Below, one piece after another: positions 1 through 4,608 of a stretch of DNA of 15,264 nt. The stretch is from assembly GCA_029940115.1 (NCBI GenBank), contig JAOZRQ010000115.1, forward strand, positions 1 to 15,264. The letters run 5' to 3'. The notes beneath the pieces are model-generated. The model ran no database searches. It was given only the letters and a program-made list of their open reading frames with translations, and was not told the origin of the DNA. Source of the DNA: Desulfobacterales bacterium. GTDB taxonomy: Bacteria; Desulfobacterota; Desulfobacteria; Desulfobacterales; 4be13. Each line of letters opens with the position of its first letter. The stretch's first letter is position 1. The position numbers were made by a program, and so were the translations under genes.

Positions 1-1
1 T

Positions 2-83
2 TTCGGATTTGCCAATCCGAACCGAGCGGGGTGATCCGGCAGATGGACGGTTCGGATTTGCCAATCCGAACCGAGCGGGGTGA
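2..83. repeat. Two 33-bp direct repeats, each with an internal hairpin
   Basis: Positions 2-34 and 51-83 are identical over 33 bases, 49 bp apart. Each contains the perfect inverted repeat TTCGGATT-TGCC-AATCCGAA. In the second copy the stem extends to 11 bp (48-58 paired with 63-73). The unit lies 3' of the minus-strand gene ending at 118. It could act as a transcript-end hairpin, but no T-tract follows on either strand, so I call it only a repeat. The array may continue left of the window. Confidence 0.85.
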
Positions 84-117
84 ACCGAGGTCTGTAAGTT
101 CCAAGCTATCGGGCTTA

Positions 118-546
118 TTATCGCCTGACCCAGACCCGATCCTCCACCCAGTGCCCCTCTTGGTCAATGATCTTGATCCATTGGCCAGGGACCCATTCGC
201 GTCTGTGATTGTAGTGGCCTGGGTTCCAGACTTTCTTGTATGTGGGCGGAACCCATGCTTTTCTGGCCTCCCAGTGTCCGCGGCGGCACTGCGGCGGAGA
301 AGAGTTATAAACCGGGGCCGGACGATGGCGGCGCGGCGGGGGCGCGTAACAGGCTCCCCTGTCAACACGACGCTCATCCCGATGGTGGCGACCTTTGTTG
401 ATCAGGGCATGCCCCAAGATCGCGGCTCCGATGCCAATGGCCACCCCTTCCCAGCGACGCCGCTGTTTGGAGCCTGCCAAGGCCGGCGGAACCGCAAGGG
501 AAAAACTGACGAATACGACAACCAAAGTGATCAGAATTTTTTTCAT
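118..546 (-). CDS. Small exported basic protein with Trp/Pro/His-rich C-terminus (unknown function)
   Basis: A 142-residue protein. The chosen ATG at 546 has an AGGAGG sequence 7 bases upstream and begins directly with a classic signal peptide: MKK, a hydrophobic run, then cleavage after ALA at about residue 24. A longer frame back to 615 would bury the signal peptide. After the signal there is a short glycine/alanine-rich hydrophobic stretch (VAIGIGAAILGHAL), an Arg/His-rich region with a proline tract, and a C-terminus of spaced aromatic motifs (WVPPTYKKVW, NPGHY, WVPGQW, GHWVEDRVW). I recognise the pattern from uncharacterised envelope proteins of Desulfobacterota but know no function. It lies downstream of the sigma/anti-sigma genes in the same direction, 175 bp past the 722-1171 gene, so it may be part of that regulon. 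That link is inference. Confidence 0.8.
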   Translation of the reverse strand: MKKILITLVVVFVSFSLAVPPALAGSKQRRRWEGVAIGIGAAILGHALINKGRHHRDERRVDRGACYAPPPRRHRPAPVYNSSPPQCRRGHWEARKAWVPPTYKKVWNPGHYNHRREWVPGQWIKIIDQEGHWVEDRVWVRR

Positions 547-614
547 TCTCCTGCCTCCTTTTTTCATTGAAAAATTCAACCCTCGTTTCAAAGCATCAGA
601 CACCGATTTTCCCA

Positions 615-727
615 AAAATGTTCAAAAAAAAGAGAAACCCGGCTTTTTCTTGCAACTGAGGAGCCGGCCATTCGGGAAAAAGCCGGATTTCTCTGCAAAG
701 CCGGGTTTCTCAGCAAAATGTTCAAAA
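615..727. repeat. Palindromic AGAAACCCGG repeat flanked by 13-bp direct repeats
   Basis: The arm AGAAACCCGGCTTTT (about 632-647) is repeated in inverted orientation twice, near 678-692 (one change) and near 697-710. The cluster is bounded by two exact copies of AAAATGTTCAAAA at 615-627 and 715-727. The right copy includes the stop codon of the gene ending at 722. Related palindromes occur at 2296-2310, 2557-2572 and about 2678-2691. The flanking direct repeat could be a target duplication, but it is A-rich. Confidence 0.7.
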
Positions 728-1171
728 TGAGTTGAAAATATTGAAAAGCAGGTAGCCCCCTTTGTATTCGGGTCCCCCCACGGTAATCGTGCCGGCGTTG
801 AGAAGCTGGATCACCGTCTGGAATATCTGCCGGTCCTTTTTGAAGATCACCAGCTGAAGCTCGGCCCGGTTTCCCTTTATCCCCACAGGCGTGATCTTCA
901 AGATTCGGTCTTCCGGGATAGAGACGGCACCTGTCTCCTTCATGCTCAGGTTCATCCGGTCTTGGCTGAGAAGCCGGTATGAGGAATATTTGAAGACAGA
1001 TTCGAGTTCCCGTATCAGATCAGACAAGCGGGGGTCGGCAAACTTTTCCTCTTGGGAGGCCAAGACCGTCTTGACAACAATGTCCATCTTGGGTGCGGAC
1101 AGGACCTCTGTTGCCGATCCCCCTGTCAGCATCACCGACAATAGCAGTGTGACGAGCTTTCTGAGATTCAT
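722..1171 (-). CDS. Exported hypothetical protein of the sigma/anti-sigma cluster
   Basis: A 149-residue protein with an N-terminal signal peptide (Lys/Arg start, hydrophobic core TLLLSVMLTGG, likely cleavage after LSA near residue 26). The mature part has alternating beta-type segments (DIVVKTVLAS, RILKITPVGI, RAELQLVIFKK, IFQTVIQLL) and ends in a glycine-rich stretch (VGGPEYKGGYLLFNIF). That suggests a small periplasmic beta-rich domain; I do not recognise a named family. Its ATG at 1171 falls where the anti-sigma gene would stop in the shifted frame (ATGA overlap). It is therefore probably cotranscribed and coupled with that gene, and may act in the same envelope-stress or surface-signalling pathway (inference). 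Confidence 0.8.
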   Translation of the reverse strand: MNLRKLVTLLLSVMLTGGSATEVLSAPKMDIVVKTVLASQEEKFADPRLSDLIRELESVFKYSSYRLLSQDRMNLSMKETGAVSIPEDRILKITPVGIKGNRAELQLVIFKKDRQIFQTVIQLLNAGTITVGGPEYKGGYLLFNIFNSF

Positions 1172-1670
1172 CTTTTTTACCTTCAGGAATTACAGTTTCA
1201 TTAAACCAGATGATCGTGTGGCGTGACTTGGGCGTCTCCAAAATCATGACCGATGAGATGTCCCCTGTAAAGGAGTTCACAATGGCACTGGGGCCGGACA
1301 TCACAATGGCGCTGGGGTCGGACACAGGATCAGGCGGGCCTGTGAGCGAAAAGACGAGGAGAACGATTGCCGCCATGGCCGCGGCCGGGATGAGGAGCTT
1401 GAAACGTGGTGCGTGATGCGTGATGCGTGATGCGTGATGCGTGTTCAGTTTCAGTCTCCAACTCAAATTCCCAGTTTCCAGTTTCCAGTTTCCAGTTTCA
1501 AACTCCGCCTTGAAAAGACCGGAGAGGGACTGATTTTCCCGGATCACATTCTGGCAGGACGGGCAACCCCTGAGATGGTCTCTGACTTGGGCATGGTCAT
1601 CCCCCTCAAGTTCTTGGTCAAAGAACTCATTCAACAATATCGGATTGCACTTGTCAGATACTCTTTTCAT
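1020..1670 (-). CDS. Zinc-binding (ZAS-type) membrane anti-sigma factor, C-terminus probably shifted
   Basis: Predicted to hold the neighbouring ECF sigma factor at the membrane. The ATG at 1670 follows a GGCAGGA ribosome site and overlaps the end of the sigma gene by 17 bp, typical of translational coupling. The N-terminal cytoplasmic domain carries the HxxxCxxC zinc motif (HLRGCPSC, residues 33-40). A linker follows, then one transmembrane helix (LLIPAAAMAAIVLLVFSL) and a periplasmic segment with an internal duplication (DPSAIVMS/GPSAIVNS) ending in MILETPKSRHTIIWFNE. The linker is built from two 7-bp tandem arrays (1471-1498 and 1411-1443) that read as ETGNWKLETGN and THHASRITHH. The open frame continues 150 bp into the next gene. 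One extra base in the A6 run at 1173-1178 would instead stop at 1168 in an ATGA overlap. I think that is the true or ancestral end. Confidence 0.8.
   Translation of the reverse strand: MKRVSDKCNPILLNEFFDQELEGDDHAQVRDHLRGCPSCQNVIRENQSLSGLFKAEFETGNWKLETGNLSWRLKLNTHHASRITHHAPRFKLLIPAAAMAAIVLLVFSLTGPPDPVSDPSAIVMSGPSAIVNSFTGDISSVMILETPKSRHTIIWFNETVIPEGKKDESQKARHTAIVGDADRGIGNRGPVRTQDGHCCQDGLGLPRGKVCRPPLV
1411..1443. repeat. Heptamer array (GCGTGAT)4.7 inside the anti-sigma gene
   Basis: Four exact 7-bp units GCGTGAT plus GCGTG. Because 7 is not a multiple of 3, the array reads through all three frames, giving THHASRITHHA on the coding strand. It sits between the cytoplasmic zinc domain and the transmembrane helix, in a linker that may tolerate length change. 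Confidence 0.9.
1471..1498. repeat. Heptamer array (CCAGTTT)4 inside the anti-sigma gene
   Basis: Four exact 7-bp units CCAGTTT, with degenerate extension to the left (TTCAGTTTCAG near 1444). On the coding strand it reads as ETGNWKLETGN. It is only 27 bp from the GCGTGAT array and has the same period but a different unit. Confidence 0.9.
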
Positions 1671-2268
1671 TTCCTGCCTCCTCATCCAGATGGGGTTTCA
1701 AGAGTTTCTTCAGCCGCTTCCGGGCATAAAAGAGCCGGGAGCTCACTGTCCCCCGCTTGATGCTCAACGTCTGGGCGATCTCGTCATAAGAAAGCCCTTC
1801 CATCTCCTTGAGCACAAAGACAGTTCTGGCATCTTCCGGCAGTTCCCCGAGCTTTTCCCAGAGGAGCTTTTCAAGCTCCTTTTTCTGGTAAAGGGTCTCG
1901 GGATTCCCATCATCGGTCCCCAGTTCCGGATAATCCCCCGCATCATCTCTTTCAAGGGGCTGATGGCGCCATCTGAAACGCCGTTTCCATCTTCTCTGCC
2001 AGTTCAGGCATTCATTGACCGTGATCCGCCGAAGCCATGTGGAAAGCGTTGATTCCTCTCTGAAGGTGTGAATGTTCTGCCAGACCTTCAAAAAGACTTC
2101 CTGCACGATATCCAGACTCTCCTCCCTTTCCAAGGTGATGCCGTATGCGACACCGAAAAGTCTGCCCTGATACTGTTCCACAAGGAGAGGAAAGGCCCCT
2201 TCATCCCCCTGTTTGAGCAGAGATGTCAGTCTGGTTTCGTCGTATGAATCTGTATTTATTTTAGACAC
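1654..2268 (-). CDS. RNA polymerase ECF-type sigma factor (sigma-70 family, RpoE-like)
   Basis: A 204-residue protein of normal ECF length. Sigma region 2 runs about residues 25-97: the core-binding segment AFPLLVEQYQGRLFGVAYGI, the region 2.3/2.4 segment DIVQEVFLKVWQNIHTFR, and then STWLRRITVNECLNWQRR. Region 4 runs about 137-192, with ELPEDARTVFVLKEMEGLSY and the helix-turn-helix DEIAQTLSIKRGTVSSRLFYARKRL. It would direct RNA polymerase to a small set of promoters when released by the anti-sigma factor encoded just downstream (17-bp overlap). The start is a GTG at 2268; an in-frame stop lies just before it, so no earlier start exists. It has no convincing ribosome site. Palindromic repeats begin about 26 bp upstream and may have displaced the native leader. 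Confidence 0.93.
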   Translation of the reverse strand: MSKINTDSYDETRLTSLLKQGDEGAFPLLVEQYQGRLFGVAYGITLEREESLDIVQEVFLKVWQNIHTFREESTLSTWLRRITVNECLNWQRRWKRRFRWRHQPLERDDAGDYPELGTDDGNPETLYQKKELEKLLWEKLGELPEDARTVFVLKEMEGLSYDEIAQTLSIKRGTVSSRLFYARKRLKKLLKPHLDEEAGNEKSI

Positions 2269-2293
2269 CGTTCATTGAATAAAATTCATTTTC

Positions 2294-2575
2294 AAAGAAA
2301 CCCGGTTTCTGAAACGCCGCGTTTCCCGATAAACCTGTCCCCGACGTTTTTCATCGGGGAAGATGTCGGGGACAAGTAAGTACCCGGCCAAAAGTTTCCC
2401 GGGATTTTTCTTGGGAGGACAACTCCACAAAATCGCGGATGGACGCGGATGAGTCCGCCGTCTGCGTTCATCTGCGTCCATCTGCGGCTCGCAATGGGAA
2501 GGTTGTCCCTCATATGCAGACACCTGAAAACATATGGCCAAGTACTTATCGGATCTGAAACCGGGTTTCTTTTTC
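2294..2575. repeat. Nested set of palindromic repeats upstream of the sigma gene
   Basis: Fills the 300-bp gap before the sigma gene, with no credible gene. The outer arms are AAAGAAACCCGGTTTC (2294-2309) and its inverse near 2556-2573. Inside these is a GTCCCCGAC/GTCGGGGAC stem (2337-2345, 2365-2373). Next is an element with ends AAGTACCCGGCC (from 2378) and its inverted relative (to 2547). That encloses weak GGACAAC/GTTGTCC arms, and the core (2434-2487) consists of GCGGATGGACGCGGATG units and their inverse. Each layer is related to repeats elsewhere in the window, so the stretch looks like repeats inserted into repeats. Confidence 0.75.
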
Positions 2576-2645
2576 CCATTCACAAATCAGATTAGCATGC
2601 TTGAGCATTTCTGACAAGCTGTTCTGTCATGGGAGTTTATTTTTG

Positions 2646-2673
2646 TTGACATTCAGGCAGGATGTTCTATATT
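2646..2673 (+). promoter_or_regulatory. Probable sigma-70 promoter for the 2794-3410 gene pair
   Basis: A perfect -35 box TTGACA (2646-2651), a 16-base spacer and TATATT (2668-2673, five of six bases of the -10 consensus). Transcription would start near 2680, giving a leader of about 115 bases that contains the 2718-2740 hairpin. Confidence 0.5.
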
Positions 2674-2717
2674 TGCAGAAACTCGGTTTCGGGCCTTCAT
2701 GAAAAAATAGGCAGAAA

Positions 2718-2740
2718 CCAAGTTTTTTGAGAAAACTTGG
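2718..2740. repeat. Hairpin in the leader of the 2794 gene
   Basis: CCAAGTTTT (2718-2726) pairs perfectly with AAAACTTGG (2732-2740) around a five-base loop. It follows an AGAAACTCGGTTTC palindrome (about 2678-2691) of the same family as the repeat at 2296. It could be a leader structure or only another dispersed repeat. Confidence 0.6.
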
Positions 2741-2793
2741 ATCATTGGCAAAGCCTGCTGTAAGCTTGGAGCTTGCAACCTTTGAGAGAATCC

Positions 2794-3000
2794 ATGAAAA
2801 CAACTGCCCCGCATCTGTTCGTCTGTTCAGACGCTGGAGACGCATACACCAAGGAGGGGGTTGACCTGACTCTCATTCGCTGGATGCTCACCCTTACACC
2901 CGAAGAGCGGCTGAACGTGTTGCAGGATACCATTTCATCCATCCACAGGTTGAGGCATGCAGGAACCAAAACTCATGTCCAGAGAGATTTTTTATGCTGA
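2794..3000 (+). CDS. Small protein with conserved VDLTLIRWMLTLTPEERL motif
   Basis: A 68-residue protein starting at ATG 2794; a TTG 21 bp upstream is also in frame. The central segment EGVDLTLIRWMLTLTPEERLNVLQ matches my memory of small uncharacterised proteins common in Desulfobacterota and relatives. Those are usually paired with a second gene, often a nucleotidyltransferase-like protein, in a two-gene cassette. Here the second gene is of a different type (2994-3410). The two overlap by 7 bp in an ATGCTGA arrangement, so they are surely cotranslated. A promoter lies at 2646-2673. Function is unknown; an antitoxin-like or adaptor role would be a guess. Confidence 0.75.
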   Translation: MKTTAPHLFVCSDAGDAYTKEGVDLTLIRWMLTLTPEERLNVLQDTISSIHRLRHAGTKTHVQRDFLC

Positions 3001-3410
3001 TACATGATGACATCTATTCTTGGAAAGGCTGGGGCGGCCGGCTGAAACTGGGCAAAGGCAGTTGCAGGCTTCGCATCTATGACCTCAAACAAGGGGGGGC
3101 CAAGGGGCTGGCGCATTTGAGACCCATCATTGTCGTTGTCTCGGATATTCCGGAGGGCAGAATGTCTGTGCGGAGCTGTGCCGGTCATATTGCCACCAGC
3201 GTCACAAGAGACTTCAACATTGATCCCCATCGGATGATGTGGGTCGAACATTATCCTGAGAGCACCTATGGGATCGGCGGCAAGCACCTGATTCCGGAAA
3301 AATGCGAGCTGGTGGAATTTGTCTGGCATGAGGACAAGGCGATCCATCCGAAATGGCGCACATTGAATCCGGAAATGCTGAAAACCATAAAAGAGATGAT
3401 ACAAGTGTGA
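2994..3410 (+). CDS. Uncharacterised conserved protein, second gene of the cassette
   Basis: A 138-residue soluble protein with no signal peptide or membrane segment. It begins MLIHDDIYSWKGWGGRLKLG and has conserved-looking patches CRLRIYDLKQG, LRPIIVVVSDIP, MSVRSCAGHIATSVTRDFNIDP, RMMWVEHYP and ELVEFVWHEDKAIHPKWR. The acidic and histidine residues (HDD, HEDK, DPHR) could mark an active site, but I do not recognise the family and assign no function. Its start lies inside the last codons of the 2794 gene. It ends 24 bp before a perfect 28-bp inverted repeat that separates it from the convergent editing-domain gene. Confidence 0.8.
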   Translation: MLIHDDIYSWKGWGGRLKLGKGSCRLRIYDLKQGGAKGLAHLRPIIVVVSDIPEGRMSVRSCAGHIATSVTRDFNIDPHRMMWVEHYPESTYGIGGKHLIPEKCELVEFVWHEDKAIHPKWRTLNPEMLKTIKEMIQV

Positions 3411-3434
3411 ACGCTTGCCCAGAGATGAGAAATT

Positions 3435-3493
3435 AAGTTTGCAGTTCCGCCTCTCGGCGGTGCCACACCGCCGAGAGGCGGAACTGCAAACTT
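3435..3493. terminator. Perfect 28-bp inverted repeat between convergent genes (possible bidirectional terminator)
   Basis: The arm 3435-3462 (AAGTTTGCAGTTCCGCCTCT and 8 more bases) is the exact reverse complement of 3466-3493, with a 3-base loop CCA. It lies between the plus-strand gene ending at 3410 and the minus-strand gene ending at 3502, the expected place for a shared terminator. There is no long T-tract and the stem is unusually long. It may instead be a dispersed repeat, since AGTTTGCAGTTC also occurs near 7850. Confidence 0.6.
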
Positions 3494-3501
3494 TCATGGG
3501 A

Positions 3502-3907
3502 TCAGAATTCCTTGTAAATTCGGGCCAGGGAATGTCCCGGGGCCTTGATGTCAAGATTCAGAAAATATCCATAAGGCGTCTGAGTCGCCGAATAGCCCGC
3601 GTCTTCCAGCCGTTTGCAAGCCCGATTCAACAAGTTCCCGGGCCTGATCCGGTTCGGCCTTCTCCTCTCCGAGATGGGTGAAAGAATGCAGAATCACCTT
3701 TGTTGTATCCCATTTGCGGGCCAGCCATTTTGCATTTTTCACCAGCTTGGTTTCCGCGCCACCCGTTTCCATATCCTTCGGCTCGACGTGAACAAAGGCC
3801 ACCACCGTAGTTTCATTTTCAGCAGGCCCGGCTGGGGGCGCATCCTCCAATGTCTTCATGGCAGGAGACCAGTGGAATTGGTCGCAGTACCAAAACAGAA
3901 CTCTCAT
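3502..3907 (-). pseudogene. Threonyl-tRNA synthetase-type editing domain protein, frameshifted
   Basis: The start ATG at 3907 follows AAAGGAAC at good spacing. Residues 1-95 (MRVLFWYCDQFHWSPAMKTL, VVAFVHVEP, KLVKNAKWLARKW, VILHSFTHLGE) match the archaeal-type ThrRS editing domain. This domain has the D-aminoacyl-tRNA deacylase fold and removes serine mischarged on tRNA-Thr; many bacteria carry it as a stand-alone protein. As sequenced, the frame goes wrong after ELVES and stops at 3551. In another frame the family's C-terminus is intact: LEDAGYSATQTPYGYF, then LDIKAPGHSLARIYKEF and a stop at 3502. Removing one base from the CCC run at 3621-3623 joins the two parts into a normal 134-residue protein. 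It is either a fresh pseudogene or a sequence error. Confidence 0.85.
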
Positions 3908-4086
3908 GGGTTCGTTCCTTTCTTGTGCAAAGCATTTCATCGCCGAAAGTTGAGGTCACAGTTTCTGTGTCATCCATATTTTCAAGGAGCCATCAAAAAA
4001 CTAGTACTTTATTGTCCCAGATATATTGTATTCAAACTATTGACAAGCTGAATTTTTGTCTGTTGCCGTCCGAAATCCATCTTTCA

Positions 4087-4455
4087 TCATCTGTTGATCC
4101 AAGAATTGATAAATTCCCCGATTCCTTTCCTGAAGGATTCGGAGACGTTCATAAATTCGCAACCGAACAGGATATGATCAAAGTTTTTGTAATCCTGCAG
4201 CCATTTGACTTCTGTTTCAATGTTGACAATGAATTGCAGGCCTGCCAGTCCTTTGAGATCGGTGAGAATCAGACGATCTCCGATGGTGACCCTATATTCT
4301 TCTTTCCTGATGCTCAACCCAAAACCGCCAGTACTCAAATCCATGACAATCGCTGTCACGATTTCATCCTCGCGGTCAGGAGGGGAAAAGATCGCCACAG
4401 GGCCGTCCTTTTTGGAAAAGAACATTCGTTTATGTTGTCTTCGCTCTTCAGACAT
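4087..4455 (-). CDS. PilZ domain protein (c-di-GMP binding)
   Basis: A 122-residue single-domain PilZ protein, the usual size for a stand-alone c-di-GMP receptor. Both nucleotide-binding motifs are present: RxxxR (R6-Q-H-K-R10) and DxSxxG (D39-L-S-T-G-G44). Beta-strand segments typical of the barrel follow (DRLILTDL, FIVNIETEVKW, HILFGCEF), then a C-terminal helix. Such proteins change motility, adhesion or polymer export in response to c-di-GMP; the target here is unknown. The ATG at 4455 was chosen because GGGAG lies 8 bases upstream; an in-frame GTG three codons earlier has no ribosome site. It appears monocistronic, with hexamer element A upstream separating it from the MoeA gene. Confidence 0.9.
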   Translation of the reverse strand: MSEERRQHKRMFFSKKDGPVAIFSPPDREDEIVTAIVMDLSTGGFGLSIRKEEYRVTIGDRLILTDLKGLAGLQFIVNIETEVKWLQDYKNFDHILFGCEFMNVSESFRKGIGEFINSWINR

Positions 4456-4473
4456 AAAAAGCACTCCCTTTTA

Positions 4474-4495
4474 TGAAGGATGAAGGATCCTTCAT
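4474..4495. repeat. TGAAGGA heptamer pair and 16-bp palindrome upstream of the PilZ gene
   Basis: Two TGAAGGA units (4474-4487) run into the perfect palindrome ATGAAGGATCCTTCAT (4480-4495). It lies 19-40 bp upstream of the PilZ start. It could be an operator, but the same heptamer is arrayed at 12797-12832, so it is more simply a trace of that repeat. Confidence 0.55.
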
Positions 4496-4504
4496 TTTTT
4501 CATC

Positions 4505-4608
4505 CTTATTATAACGCTTTTTGGGGAGGCCGCCTGCCCGTGAACATGAACGTGAACTTGAATGTTCATTTGTGGGCAAGTTCACGTTCACGTTCACGTT
4601 CACGTTCA
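4505..4608. mobile_element. Hexamer-array element, copy A (right end missing)
   Basis: The left end CTTATTATAACGC followed by GGGGAGGC (4505-4530) matches the ends of copies B and C, with one change in the first 12 bases. The interior holds GTGAAC/ATGAAC units, then TTGAATGTTCATTTGTGGGC, then a run of GTTCAC units, so the two halves are inverted relative to each other. The right terminal repeat is absent. The array runs directly into the MoeA stop codon at 4609. Confidence 0.7.

Noticed and set aside
31..570. Plus-strand 179-codon frame
   Set aside because: It is opposite the 118-546 gene, which has a signal peptide and an AGGAGG site; the plus frame has neither.
1171..1180. Programmed -1 ribosomal frameshift on the A6 run of the anti-sigma gene
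   Set aside because: The run is read as GGT AAA AAA, so the P-site codon would slip onto TAA. This is not a good slippery heptamer. A one-base error or slippage by RNA polymerase is likelier.
2272..2583. Two overlapping minus-strand frames of about 100 codons upstream of the sigma gene
   Set aside because: Both translate palindromic repeats and lack any family pattern or conserved start.
4505..4608. Element A as an intrinsic terminator for moeA
   Set aside because: The inverted GTGAAC/GTTCAC arms could pair, but the structure is long, imperfect and without a T-tract, and the left end clearly matches the mobile element family.
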